Assembly: GCF_000972845.2 (NCBI RefSeq)
Contig: NC_040016.1
Coordinates: 26,234,376-26,298,375 of the forward strand
Direction: 5' to 3'
Source of the DNA: Larimichthys crocea
Lineage: Eukaryota > Chordata > Actinopteri > Sciaenidae
DNA: 64,000 nucleotides
A model generated the notes under the pieces. That model saw only the letters and a program-made list of their open reading frames with translations. It did not search any database and was not told the origin of the DNA. The position numbers and the translations under genes are program-made. Shown piece by piece: positions 25,720 through 38,489 of this stretch. The stretch's first letter is position 1. Every line of letters starts with the position of its first letter.

Positions 25720-26155
25720 AGTCTCAGAGTGTAATCCACCATTTTCTCTTCTTAGCTTCCTCCGTCAGCGTCCTCTTCACTCTCTGCTCCTCTGCCATCA
25801 TGTCCATAGAGGCTGCTGGGCCTGTAAACCTCTTCTTCTTCTTCTTCTTCTTCTTCAAGGTGTCCAAAACCTCCTGTGGTACAAACACTAACACTCCCCC
25901 AGTGCTCTGAGCTAACATGAGCTAACAGCAGCTAACAGACTGAGCTAACACGAGCTAACAGCAGCTACAGACTGAGCTAACATGAGCTAACAGCAGCTAA
26001 CAGACTGAGCTAACATGAGCTAACAGCAGCTAATAGACTGAGCTAACACGAGCTAACAGCAGCTAACAGACTGAGCTAACATGAGCTAACAGCAGCTACA
26101 GCTGTCAGCAGTTTACTTCACTGTCCATCATAAACTCTGTAAATCACAGAGAGTT
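25720..26155 (-). mobile_element. 33-bp-minisatellite element, copy A
   Basis: It is read on the minus strand. In order it has the flank TCAACTCTCTGTGATTTACA, TTTATGATGGACAGTGAAG, a six-unit 33-bp array (25911-26105), the phrase CACTGGGGGAGTGTTAGTGT, a (GAA)n run (25829-25857 on the plus strand), then a short coding remnant MDMMAEEQRVKRTLTEEAKK. The array unit is three 10-bp blocks, each ending in AGCTAAC, plus AGA. Four other copies lie in this window. It has no intact protein. Confidence 0.8.
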
Positions 26156-28079
26156 GAAATAGTTGGTGTACTGAGTACTCTAATCATATAATTTTGTAGT
26201 ATTTGTACTTTACTTGAGTATTTATTCTCTTCTACGTTCCAGAAGAAAATATTTCACTTTTCAAACAGTTTAAGCTTCTGATTCATTTTCAGATGTGTGA
26301 TAATTAATTTAAACTATAAATCAGCTCATAAATGAAGATGTGTTATTCTGGATTATTAATAAAATAATAAAATAAATCAGTAAATACTTTTATTATTATA
26401 TAAAAAATGTATTTCAAGTCTGTTTTGAGGATAATACTCGTGCATGTTTACTCAAGTTAAATTCATGATTTAGGTTCAAACTATTCGTAGACGTGTTGCG
26501 TTCAGCAGGTTTTACATGAAGCGTCTCTCTTTTCAAACGTGAATCATTTAAGGTGTTTGAGTTTGTTTCACAGTAACTGACTGTCTCCGAACGCTGCATG
26601 GATCCAGCTTGGCTTTGCAGCTGTGTGTCTCCTCAGGGTTCTGCCCAAACCTGAAGCAGTTACCTGGTACGTGCCGGCACGTGGACCCTCAGGGCTCAGG
26701 CTGAGATAATGCAGCCAGTGTGTGTGTGTGTAGACACTGTATGAATGTGAGAGTGTGTGTGGGTTGTGTCAACACTGATCGGTATGCTGGGAATGTTTAC
26801 ACAGATACACCGCAGCTCATGTGGTAATTTACAGGAGAAAGCTACATTGATGAAGCTGGTGGAGCTCGCCGAGTCTCAGGAAGTCAGAGATGGAAATCAG
26901 GCAGATAGAAAAACTGCAGGATCATGTGGACCATCACATCTGACACAGTTCATCTGCTGTGCAGCAGCATTGTACTGCAAAAGAAACTCTCCAACTATTG
27001 TCAGTCCTATTGATGAAGTGTCTGTGCCGCTCTGTGGGACGATCCACCACCTCCAAACTTTGCATTAGCTGTCAGAAAGCATTTACCAACACACTGTGTA
27101 CACTCTCACACCTTTTGTCTCCTTCAGGAAAGTCTGAGCTGCATCTGCTCTACTTTTTATTTCCTCTGACTTCACTCTATATGACACAGGTTCAGCTGTC
27201 ACACTGTGCATTTATTCTGCATGTTCTTACATATGTTCAGCTGTGTGACGTACTTGTTGAATCAAACTTGGTTTAAAAAGCTACAGATGTCTCATCTGAG
27301 TTCTCAGCGGACTGCAGCAACATTCAGAAGCTCTGCTGGAGTCCAGAGTGTTAAAGCTTCTTCAGGAGTGAAACCCCCTCCCCACCTCCCTGACGTTGGA
27401 TTAAGGGGGGGGGCTGGTCTGTAACTTTCCGAAACTATCCGTCAACATTCATGCTCACTTGATGCTGCAATTGGTCAGCTCTGTGTTTTACCTTTGCATG
27501 TAAATAGCTCAGAGCGACACCATGAATGAAAATATTCACCGTTCTCTCCATTTTGACACAAATTCACCTCTTCAGCAAAAAAAAACCTGATTCATACGGC
27601 GGGTAAGGAGCCACAGAGCGGCTCCGGGTTTGATTTATTTAAGAAAAGAACATAAACAAAATAATTGAAATGACAACAGAACAAAAACAGAAGCGTATCG
27701 AGGCTCTCCCCAGGTTTGAGTTGGGAAATCAAATAAAAATCAACTTAATATCGTTTTGAATACAAAAGATTACTTTGAAAGCTTGAAGGTCATCATTCTG
27801 TGACACGAGAGTGAATCTAAATCATCAAGACTAAACTAAATACCAGTTTTATAATTGTTCCAGATGAGGATTAAACATTGTGATACAATATGGTCCTGAT
27901 AGCAGTACCCACTTTATGGATCATTTCAATACCTTTTGCAATTGATTTTACGTCCAACTAAACTTTTCGTTGACAACAACACCTAAAAACAGAAAGGCTA
28001 CGAGAGACTCGAGACTCAGGAATGAAGCATTCATCTTCACCTCGTCTGTGCAGGAATTCTTGTTTTTAGCTGCAAAAAA
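26156..28079. other. non-coding stretch, nothing firm
   Basis: AT-rich DNA. The phrase TACTTTACTTGAGTATTTAT near 26210 is common in fish repeats. I see no exon and no full element. A G-run lies at about 27407-27415. Confidence 0.5.
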
Positions 28080-28185
28080 TCATCAGAATTTGTCATTTTT
28101 TATACAAACACCATAAGATGACACTTTTATAAACCAGAAGAAGAAGTGGGCCAAGGATCGAGCCTTGTGGGACACCAAACAACAG
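28080..28185 (-). mobile_element. LINE reverse-transcriptase fragment
   Basis: Read on the minus strand, 28141-28176 translates exactly to GVPQGSILGPLL, the conserved RT motif that precedes the catalytic YADD box in CR1/L2/Rex-type retrotransposons. Frames close soon afterwards (a stop after about 15 more residues), and no YADD motif is preserved nearby. It is a short dead scrap. The motif match is strong; the clade is not assignable. Confidence 0.65.
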
Positions 28186-28465
28186 TAAATATCCTGTTTT
28201 CTACATGTTAAAGGCTTCAAATCTAATGCAGTGTGTCACATTAACTCAATTTGTTTGCAAATCTTTGGTTATTACTTCTGCATGTCGCACATACTTTTTC
28301 ATATTGTGAACATTTGCACAGTTTGGGTCAATATTTTGCACATTCCATCCTACGTTACATATTTACATGTTTTTATTGTAAATTTATATTATAGGTTCTG
28401 AACACACTGTATTCATATTCTTATTTTTTCTTTTCTCTTATGATGTTCACTGTGACCGTTATGCA

Positions 28466-29041
28466 CTAAACTCCCAAGGCAAATTCCTCACATGTGAATA
28501 AATCTACTTGGCAATGAACCGATTTCTGATTCTCTGGTTTCAGAATTGATAGATTTCTTTCTGGAGATGAAGTTGAACCTGTGACCTTAATGCAGGAAGC
28601 AACTTCCAAAGAATTTTCTGCTTCGTTTCGTTGGAGAAGAACCACAGAAGAGGAGTGGGCGATGATTCTGACCCGATGGCACTCGGCATCAATCTGAATC
28701 AAAGGAGGAGAAGTCGTGGGCCGTCCACAGTGTGTGTTTTGTACTGCTGCTCCAGTCTGAGCTGCCAGATTGGACGAGGGGGAAACAAGGTTGTAGCAAC
28801 AGAAGATAATTGGAGAGCGGATGAAAGGGAGAAGCATGCAGGGAGAAAGAGAGAGACGCAGATAAAGGGAGACAGAGAGCGAGAGGGTGAGCTGAAGTGA
28901 GTAAAAAAGTGAGAGGGGGGAGGGAGACAAAGAGTGATCGAGCGTCACAATGTTGGAAAGTGAGGAGGACACAGAGGATGAAGGAGAGCAGAGAGAGGAG
29001 GAGAGACGCTCTGCTGATGAACGTGTGAAGCACTTCAACAC
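28466..29041. repeat. purine-rich low-complexity tract (mainly 28800-29015)
   Basis: GA-rich words (GGGAGAAAGAGAGAG, GAGGGGGGAGGGAGA) fill 28800-29015. The 191-residue minus-strand frame across the interval is serine/leucine-rich for that reason and shows no domain. Confidence 0.75.
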
Positions 29042-29124
29042 AACTGGATGATATTTTCAAAGAGACGGTCCGACCGTCTGCTCTCAGGTTTCCCCTCATT
29101 CCCACGTCCCTCATGAACTATTGA

Positions 29125-29450
29125 TTATCAAAAGATTACGTCTGTGATCCACTCTGACCTGTGATCAGCTGAACGGTGTCTCTGTCATTCGTACGTCTGT
29201 TCTCACTCTATGTAACTTTGGGCTCCGGGTCGGGAGAAGTACGTAACGCTTTACGGCACTAAGTCACACAGCAGCAACTATTTCACTGATTCTGGTGAAA
29301 CTGGATCATATTTTATGGAGGAAATGTTTTCTGGAAGAGAAATGGTTGGTGAGAGCTTGGTGAAACAAAAGGCTGAAAGACAGACGCCGAGCTGGGCTGA
29401 CTGCTGCTGGACTCGTCAGTGATATTAGTAATACTCGAGTACAGCTGAAC
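29125..29450 (+). mobile_element. 33-bp-minisatellite element, copy without the array
   Basis: 29130-29335 is the reverse complement of about 35455-35650 in copy B. 29345-29440 then matches the other end of the element (GAGAGCTTGGTGAAA, AGGCTGAAAGACAGACGCCG, TACTCGAGTACAGCTG). The middle, including the whole 33-bp array and the start of the coding remnant, is missing. This is an internal deletion derivative in which the KTDAELG...LLLD residues remain readable. Confidence 0.75.
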
Positions 29451-32035
29451 ATATTTACCACAGCTTAGTTACACTCTTACAGTTTATAAGAAGCAAAATA
29501 TTTCCCGAACATGAACTATGATTTAGCAGAAGGTGAAACAAAAAGGCTGCAGTGTGACATAATAAATCAAATTCTCTGTCAGTGTCCACAGACCTGGTTT
29601 GGACCTGGTTTAAACTCGGGGGTCTTTCTTCGTGATGCAACACTGACCCTGAGGCTAATCAGACATTTGCAGGGACACTTGGACAGTGTCTGTGGACTTT
29701 CCACACATGCAATGCTCTCGTCAGCAGGAGGACGAGTTAGACATTGAATGAACGCTGGTGTCGTTTTGACATCCTGATTTATCAGGAAGGAATCCTTTAG
29801 ATTTGTGAACTGTTTCAATGAGAAATGAAATGAACACTTGGAGTTTCCACTGCAGGTACCGAGGTTTGAGTTAAGTCCCATTACAAACATTATTTTACCT
29901 CCAAAAAAAGTAGAACAGGAACATTCATAAAAACTCTGCAGCTTGATTTGACCTATTCAATAATAGGTTTTAATTTTGGCTGAAATATCAAAAAGATCTT
30001 GTGACATTGAACAATGATGACTCAGAGTTCACCAGACTGACGGTGAACTTCTTTGAAGGGCAACATGATTTTTCATGTTACACCAGCCTTTAATTGTTTG
30101 GGACATAGAAGAGAGAAATCCTGACTGAATGAGTTTAAATGAATCTTTTTGTCTGGAGGACGTCCTCACACTGATTATGTACTGTATGTAACATAAGCAG
30201 ACGCTCTGCTGTAGATCTACATGTTTGTAGACGGAGCTTCTCCTGGTTTCTTCTGTCAAACATTTCTCAGCCTCTGGCCGTGCAGCCTTGGCCTCGTCTC
30301 CAGGTGTTTCTGCTGCTCCACAAAAAGTGTTTTCTGTCGTCCACAAAAGGTTTTCGGGGGAAACTCTGATCAAAGTGGAGACGGAGGGGAAGCAACATGA
30401 CAGCAGGAGGAAAAAAGAGAAGTCTGTCCTCCTCTTCTTTTCATGTTTTCATCTCTGCGTTTACTTTGATCAATAAACCTCGACTCTGCATAAATTACCT
30501 CCGTGACAGCCGGCATCAGCCCACATTCCCGTCCGTCTCTTTATATATGACACATGACGTGTTGTGCAAAGTGAATCACTCTTTGACAGCTGGAGCCTTT
30601 TCTTTAATTATTATTAATCAGCGTTTTAATTATTTTTGTCTGAGCTCTTAATCGGGGCAGCGAGGGAAATGTCTCATGTCTGTGTGAATATCACTGTGTT
30701 TGAATGAATGGACGATACGCCTGGACACATTAATATCACACTTTGATCAAACTTTGTGTCCTGGTTCCAGACGTGTTTGTTAACTTTCATCCATCTGTTT
30801 GTTTCTACGCCGGCGATGTTACAGAAATCAAATGTTAGTTTCTTTCTTTCAAGATGAGAAGACGTGTGCATGAAACAAAGGAAGAGCTCGTGCTGCGTGT
30901 ACGAACGATGGGAACAGGCTGCGTATGGCACATTATAACCGAACATACTCAGATGAAACTGATTTTTAAGTTTTAACTTGAACTCATACATCATATTTAC
31001 TTCTGTCCAGGCGTGGTGTGGTCTTGTTGCAGCAGGATCCGTCGACCTTCAGATAAAATCTGTTTTCAGGCGCCACGTACCATTTTCATAACAGGACGTT
31101 TGTTTGGAAATCTGCTGTTCTTCAGTATCTGTAGAATACAGATGAAGCTTTCACTGACCACGGTCTGGATAATTATCATTTTATTTAAATCATTTCAAAC
31201 ACATGACATGATGTGACATTGTATTTAATACCGTCTAATATTTCTGACTGAATTTAGGTGAACCGACTCTGAGCTGTATCATAGCAACAGTTTTGGTGGG
31301 AAAACATGAATAGTTGAAACATGGTGATTTGAACATAAAGATGTTTCCAGACAAATCTTTAATAATTAAAAAGCGTCGCTGGGCTTCAACAAGGCGTCAC
31401 ACAGAAGACCTCAGTGTATATTTACTGCATGAGTGTAACTTTATTTCTAACACTGTAAAATGATTATGACGTTCAAGAAGAGGACTGATAATAAAGTTCA
31501 ATAATAACTCACAAGAATCTTTTTAACGCATTAACACATTTAATTCTATTTATTTTGAACTGAGTTATATTTAATGAGTTAAATTCTTTTGCAGTTTGTT
31601 ATGAATAAAAATAATTTCAAAGATTCTGAATCACTGATGCTTTTTACAGAACGGTGAAACAACAAACTGAGTCACAATGAAGCTGATAATTCTGAACACG
31701 ATGCACTGCTATGACAGAGATGTGGACTAAAGGTGTGTTTGGCATGGTGACACCGGTTAGAACTGACAGAACATCTGTGTGTCTGAAGGACGGGCTCATA
31801 TTAATGATTATAATCTGACAAACTTGTCTTCTGGATGTAAATTTACAAGAATAAATCTTCAAGTGTAAGGAACTTTTAAAGCCATCCAAACTCAGAAATA
31901 TCTTCCATGTTTTTTTTCTTTGTTCTTGCCAAACAAAAATATAACAGCACATAATTAAAGAGCGAGTGGGCAGATGGGAAGAAAAAAGGGAGGTACTGAG
32001 AGGGAGGGGGAGGAAGGAGAGCGAGGAGAACATAA
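29451..32035. other. non-coding stretch, nothing recognised
   Basis: Unique-looking AT-rich DNA. No array, transposon end or convincing exon. Reading frames of up to 114 residues here have no recognisable features. Confidence 0.5.
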
Positions 32036-32084
32036 TGACCACTGATGTTGTTGCTTACACAACTCTAAAAAGGGTCTGCAGCTA

Positions 32085-32225
32085 TTTCCATCTCTGGTGG
32101 GCTGCTGCAAGTATGCAAATGTGTCTTCCTCTTCCCTGCCGAGGCTTACGAATGCAAATAAAACAGGAGCAGCATATGTTCCCATTTAAATATGCATGAC
32201 TAATGAGCCTGAGGAGCTAATCACC
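32085..32225. promoter_or_regulatory. possible enhancer block with two octamer sites
   Basis: Two perfect POU octamer sequences ATGCAAAT lie 39 bp apart (32113-32120 and 32152-32159). They are followed by CCATTTAAATATGCATGACT and a TAATGAG core. The density of POU/homeodomain-type words in repeat-free DNA suggests a conserved regulatory element. Function and conservation are inferred, not shown. Confidence 0.3.
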
Positions 32226-34899
32226 AGCGCTGAGGGCAGAAGTGGAGTGAGTGTCCACGGAAAGCTGAACTTTGTGCACAGGTAGCATGCAGTGATGGAG
32301 CTGTGACCTTTGACCCCCACCACCGGCACACAGTGACTTTCTGAAGTGTTTCAAATGTTCCTGTTTGTTTCCAGACGTTCCTCCTGTTGGTCCACTTCAC
32401 ATCTCCAAAAGCTGGAATCCTCAGCAAAGCCTGGAGGTCCTTCAAGTGTTGAGATCCATGTACGAGTACACCGGGATCATAAACACGAGGAAACATCCAA
32501 CAAACAAAATACAACATTCCATTAAAAACAGGACTGAAATATAATTAGTATTATAGTATTATTTTCGCCGATGAATGCAGCCCACAGCAGTGAGAGGACC
32601 CCAACAAATTATATATCAAAACGTGCGTTTTCATCCAGAATCGAGTGCTTTTACTTTTCTAGGAGAAAAATTTCTCATAGCAATGAATGGGAAACCCGGA
32701 AAAAAAAACATTTCAACAGACATTTTCAACAATGAACTACTCTGGCATACTTTCACAGAGAGACTTCATTTAAACATTAAAACGTAGGTACTCTTGCCTT
32801 CTCTTCAGTGATTCACTACACTTATCGACAGCTTTTACCGTTTTTAAACTATCAAGGCTTAAAGTTGAGCAGGTTTTTAGTCAAATTTCTGGGTTTATAA
32901 TGGGTGTAACACACAAAGATGCGCCACCAACACCCATCCACAGCCTCATAGACTGCCATGTTAAAAAGGCGGGAACATTTCTGGAGGAAAGCAGAAGTAA
33001 CGCTTCTTTGAATCTCTCTAAAGGTCACATTTCTTCACTTTATCAACACAAAATAACTATGTAGACGTTCAGGAAGGGCTCAGGATGCTCCCAGTGATTT
33101 CGGTTCAATGATTGGAATTACGGTTTGTCCAGAAATCCTTCCTGTTCGAGGGGTGGTCTCAGCATTTTCTCTCTCTCTCTGTCAGCATTTCCAACTGACA
33201 TTCTAACAGGTGCAGTAACTGCTCTGCTGATTAGAGTTGGTCAAGCCTGCCTGAAGGAGGAGAGGGGGGAGGGGCTATTTTCAAAATAAGAGTCCCTTCA
33301 AAATAAAAGACTATATGTGTATTCAGTAACTGTTCTGCTGATTAGGGCCGGCAGGCAGAAGCCCAGCGGCGGCCATTTTAACAGTTGTTGGCACTTAATT
33401 TGAACTCGTCTGTCTAAAACTGGGATGGGCAACTGCTAATTTCTAGCCACTAAGAATTAAATACATGCTAACTGCTAACATGCTAATGGTAACATGTTAA
33501 GACCCCCGGCAAACAGCCCACTCGTCTGCGGGAATTTTCTAGTTTATCATTGTTCTTACAGTACCTTCAATGAAACCCGAACATGGTTACAGACCAAAGA
33601 ACCTTAGGTCAGGTCAGTAATACAAACCTCTATCATGTCCTTCAGACTTTAAAGAAGTCTGCAAGACACATGATTTCATTTCTATCTGATGTTTTATATT
33701 TATGTATTGTCAACTCTGTTGGCTGCAGGTGAAAAGGTCAGAACTCATTCGTCCCCTCGAATGACGACTGGAAAGACACAATCCATCAAATATACACAAC
33801 AGACAAATTCTCAGAGCACAACAAGATAAATTCACCAAAATTTGGACAGAATTCATTCGGCTGCACTCGGTGCCAGGGAAATATTTTGTAAAAATTCTGG
33901 TAGCCAATTAAAACAAAAAGAAAATGGCTCCTGACATTTACTGGCTTCGTTTGTGTTTATTGAAGAAGAAAAACTCACATTTTGTATCATATTTCACATC
34001 CTGTTTCACTGAGTTTGAGCCGTTTACATGGCATCTATTTGACATGCATCAGTTTGACCTTAGATGGAACCTTGGATGGAAACGAGCGTCCACGAACATT
34101 TTCTTTGGAGGAATTACAGTTAAAGACATTTGGATGGAAACATTGGCTGGATAACTGGTATTTTTAGGATGAGGGCGTGTGTTCACATCTATCATCTGTC
34201 TTTGTGACAGAGTGTGCCCTGACTGTTGCTATCTGACGCCGAGTCATGAATCAGTTGCTCAGGATGATTTATGCAGGTTAAATCCACAGTGTCCGTTTCT
34301 CATATCTTCAGCAGAAATCAATGCTCTGACGCTTGCTCCACAGTTGTGGAATGCAGAGAAAGTCAGGTGGGTAAAAACAGCAAAGCGCTGTCGAGAAAAT
34401 GAAGACAAAAGAGAAAAAAGCAGCTGGGGGTAGTAGGTCGAATCGATGAATATTTGAATCTGTCAGTGATTCTTTTCGCCGTGCTTCCCTCTGCCCGCTC
34501 GTCGTCTTCGTTCTTTATGCGATCGACACGTGTGGCGCAGACACATTATGTGCAAACATCCTCACACAGCACTTTACCTACATTGCATTCCTCTCTAAAA
34601 ATAGTGGAGCAGTGAAACACCTCCATCTGCCCTCTGCCCGTTCACTTCCACTGCAGGCAGAATGAGTCTTCCTTCTCCAGACAAGGAGCCAGTTATTTAT
34701 GAGCAATCATAAATATCCAGGACAAACAAACTTCTCTGGCACTGTGGATGCAGTGTTCTCTCCATAAAAACCACCGTCCGTCTGTTGTCTTACAGCCTGT
34801 TTTCAGAAGAAACTCATCCACTCATGTGCATTTGATAACCCGCCGGACAAATGATGCAGAACAAAGAGACAAACAGAACAGCAGAACTTTGACTGTGTT
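32226..34899. other. non-coding stretch; repeat-like texture at 32570-33550
   Basis: No exon recognised. The interval 32570-33550 has features often seen in old dispersed repeats, such as AGCAATGAATGGGAAACCC and a duplicated phrase CTGCTGATTAG at about 33220 and 33333. I cannot name a family. The 98-residue minus-strand frame at 32221-32517 has no recognisable domain. Confidence 0.4.
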
Positions 34900-35660
34900 T
34901 TTATTTCACCAAGCACTAAAAGTCAGTCCCACATTTACTCTTCTTCTACTGTCTTACTCTACGCTCACTCTCTCCCTTTGTCTTCTTAGCTTCCTCCGTC
35001 AGCGTCCTCTTCACTCTCTTCTCCTCTGCCATCATGTCCGTAGAAGCTGAGCTCACAGACTGAGCTAACATGAGCTAACAGCAGCTCACAGACTGAGCTA
35101 ACATGAGCTAACAGCAGCTAACAGACTGAGCTAACATGAGCTAACAGCAGCTAACAGACTGAGCTAACATGAGCTAACAGCAGCTAACAGACTGAGCTAA
35201 CATGAGCTAACAGCAGCTAACAGACTGAGCTAACATGAGCTAACAGCAGCTAACAGACTGAGCTAACATGAGCTAACAGCAGCTAACAGACTGAGCTAAC
35301 ATGAGCTAACAGCAGCTAACAGACTGAGCTAACATGAGCTAACAGCAGCTACAGCTGTCAGCAGTTTACTTCACTGTCCATCATAAACTCTGTAAATCAC
35401 AGAGAGTTGAGGCGGAGCAGCCGGAGGACATCAGAGGGAAAACCAGAAAACATTTCCTCCATAAAATATGATCCAGTTTCACCAGAATCAGTGAAATAGT
35501 TGCTGCTGTGTGACTTAGTGCCGTAAAGCGTTACGTACTTCTCCCGACCCGGAGCCCAAAGTTACATAGAGTGAGAACAGACGTACGAATGACAGAGACA
35601 CCGTTCAGCTGATCACAGGTCAGAGTGGATCACCTGATCACAGACGTCAGATTATTAGAT
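34900..35660 (-). mobile_element. 33-bp-minisatellite element, copy B (longest flank)
   Basis: It is read on the minus strand. The flank runs from ACGTCTGTGATC through CTCTGACCTGTGATCAGCTG, GGGAGAAGTACGTAACGC and TCTGGTGAAACTGGATC. About nine nearly identical 33-bp units follow (35048-35355). Then comes the coding remnant (GGACATGATGGCAGAGGAG, GTGAAGAGGACGCTGACGGA), ending near AGTAAATGTGGGACTGACTT. This copy best shows the family structure: flank, expandable array, then protein-coding tail. It is degenerate and non-autonomous. Confidence 0.8.
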
Positions 35661-36299
35661 GGAAAGTTATAAAATGTTAATTAAATTCACCTGATTCAAA
35701 GTCTAAATGTCTAAATGTAATTAATAGGTAACAGATTCATCCAACCAAACGATTTGTTCATTTCAAGCTAATTTAGTTGAGTACATTTTTTGTGTCTGAG
35801 GTCATGTTCACAGTATTCATGTCCACAATACAACATGGTATTAGCCATCCCATTCCATTCTCTGTTCACCCTTCTTCCCCTCTCTCACTTCTTTTTCCCT
35901 CTTATATAATTGTTTCTCGCCCTGTGCAGTAAAATCTTTCTCCTGCTGATACTATCATATCTTCTGCTCTCCCTGCAGACGGTTACAAACTTTATCGGCC
36001 TTCTCAGAGTTCTCAGATACCAAACAGAAGCGAGCAGTGAAAGTAGCTGAATATAACCACCCAGCATGAACTCCCTTTGTGGCCTCGGCACCGGTCCACT
36101 CAACCAGCGAGGGGACCCGTCTGTACTTATTAAACTAAACGGCACGACGGGAAAGAGCTGCGAGCGAATGCAAACACGATGCATTTGTCCAACTAATCAC
36201 ATTAATGTACTTTTTCCTATTGTACATTCAGTTATTCTGAGGTCTGTGTGGGTTGTTTTATTTTTCTCTTTGTCTCTCTGGAGCTCATAAATCAAGATG

Positions 36300-36440
36300 T
36301 AAATTAAAGCATGGGCAGCGGGCGTGCCGGCAGGAAACACCATTGTACTATCTGGCTGGTATTGCTCCATGTAAATGGAAATGAATTAGAGGAACGGAGA
36401 GCTGGTGGTGCGGTCTGTGCTCTGAAGATAAAATTATATG
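36300..36440. promoter_or_regulatory. possible conserved block near the putative exon
   Basis: Repeat-free sequence with CCATGTAAATGGAAATGAAT and AATTATATGCATG, about 270 bp upstream of the exon candidate. It could be an intronic conserved element. Support is texture only. Confidence 0.22.
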
Positions 36441-36707
36441 CATGTTGAAGTGTTAAATCTGGATTCTAGCTCTTGTTTAAAGCATGCATGTGTGTAATGG
36501 ATGGATTTTTAAAGTTATTAAAGATGAAGAAGAGTCTTTGGGGTCAAACTGAATACAGTGGTGCGGATTAGACAAGGCCCATGTGGAGTCAATGGTTAAC
36601 CTGACCACCCCTCAGTGATGTTACTAACCTCTGCCTTCTCGTCAGTTTCTCATGGATCTTATAGTTCTCATTATTATCATTGCTGCTGTCTCTCTTTGTC
36701 TTGTTAG

Positions 36708-36751
36708 GACTGCTTCAATGATACCATCCTCTATGAGAACGTGAGCGAGAG
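36708..36751 (+). CDS. putative 44-bp internal coding exon
   Basis: A near-ideal 3' splice site precedes it: a long pyrimidine tract TCTCTCTTTGTCTTGTTAG, with no other AG in the last ~40 bases. A good donor follows it (GAGAG|GTGAGC). Exactly one of three frames is open through the segment and gives DCFNDTILYENVSE plus a split codon; the other two contain stops. Its 44-bp length would leave a phase change across the exon. I do not recognise the protein. I found no flanking exon with comparable splice signals, which fits a large-intron gene whose other exons lie outside the window or are too short to see. A chance exon-like match remains possible. Confidence 0.45.
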
Positions 36752-38480
36752 GTGAGCAGGTTCACTGGATGTCCATAACTCTTCACAGCTGGCCTGTTAA
36801 TACATAACAGCAGCAAAGAAACATGCTGAGGAATGTAATTGAAGATTTGTGTCCGACATTTTAACGGTTCTGTCATCTTTATGATGCGAGTTTCACTGAA
36901 AAGCTCTGACTTCCTAGAAGAATCCAACGTTTCTTCTTCTTCTGCTCGGCAACATAAACAGACAGTAAAGAATGGGATGCACCCCCCTCTTCAAAAATAA
37001 AGCCTCTGAATTCCTCAGTTCTTTTGTGGATTTACTGCCTGCTTTTACTAAAACTGCAGACAAACATCTGCTCCGTGTCTGGAAGCAAATCAATAGACAG
37101 TCTATCTGCAATTAGTTACAGCAGCAGTAGTGATACAGCAAGCTTAAAGCCTCCCAGACCATCTCCTGCACTGGACGACTTCCATTGAGTCGAAAAAAGA
37201 AATAAAGGAGGATAAATTGTAAAGATGGCTCAGATTTTACTTTTGGGAGGAGAGCAAAGAAAGAGACCGAACAAGAAAGGATGCCAAGTCGGCAAGAAGA
37301 AAAGGCTTTCTCAGGCTTTTATTTCAAACCCATGAACACTGTGAGAAGAACTTCTTTTCAACACGTTGTACAAACAGCAGTGTGAGGATAAGAACAAGGT
37401 GTGGGGAGTGTTCAGTTCAGATGGGACACTTTATAAAAGATATGAGTGTTAATGATGCTGCAGACAGTTGAACTGTTCACTTTGGATTCAGTGCTCATGA
37501 TACAACAACTGGACGGCTTCCCTCAGTCTTCTGTCTTTATAATCTTTTTTTGGAGGTGATGTTGTGTGAGGTCCTTTGACTTCACGGAGCTACATGAATC
37601 AGCCTTCCTAATTTAGCTGAACCCTCTGGGATTATTGTGTTGAATGTTGAACTAAAGTCGATTCTGCCCAAAAGTGAGATATGTTTAGCCTCAAGCAGCC
37701 GCAGTAATTATGATTTTTGTCCGTTGGGAACCAAGTAGGAAATCGGTTGTTCTTATACAGGAACAAACTCCACAGCGACAGGAGGTGGAGGTGGGTGGAT
37801 GGATCAACAAAACACGGGACTAACCATGACCATGATTGCTCCATGGCCTTCATATAACAATGCCAGCGAAGATGCCTCAACCTGAACAAAGAATAATTAT
37901 GCTTTCACATAATGTCAAATCATTTTTAACCAGGTGGCTCAGGGCCAAGTGGAGAGCACCTGTTACGTGTCATCAACAGTTGGGGCAATAAGCAAACTCC
38001 AGGGGGTCCAGTGAGGTGGAGGAGTGGTCCTAAAGTGTTTATGTTCTACGGGCCTGTGGTCAGTAATCCTGGAGATTGGTGGTGGTCTTGAGCCATGCAG
38101 GGACAACAGCTCGGTTGGTCTGATCAGTAGGTTGTTGAACAGCTGGTCAACTACATCATCAGGTTAAACTATCACCATCCAAATGTAGTGCAACCAGATT
38201 ATCAGAAAAGGCAAAAGAAAATAAGAACATGTATGTTGTGTAGGAGGGAAAATGTATTCTTAGGAGCAGAGTTTCCATTTCTACTCTGTAATGTGTATAT
38301 AGAATATAAACCCACTCATGGCATTATTCTACTCTTAAAAGTAAAGTAACTTTTGTATAATAACCAGAATCTTAATCATTTTGATGCTACTTCAACGTTT
38401 AATCTGGCCTTGCATAACTGTTGTTGCACTGGGCTTTACGGAACACACCACCAACTACTTCACTGACATTTTTCCATTGT
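36752..38480. other. non-coding stretch, nothing recognised
   Basis: Probable intron if the preceding exon is real. No arrays, transposon ends or further exon candidates recognised. Confidence 0.5.
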
Positions 38481-38489
38481 TGACAGAGT

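Noticed and set aside
28466..29041. 191-residue minus-strand frame
   Set aside because: Ser/Leu-rich translation of a purine-rich low-complexity tract.
35986..36062. Possible exon after CTGCTCTCCCTGCAG at about 35979
   Set aside because: The frame runs 23 codons to a stop with no donor of quality and no recognisable protein.
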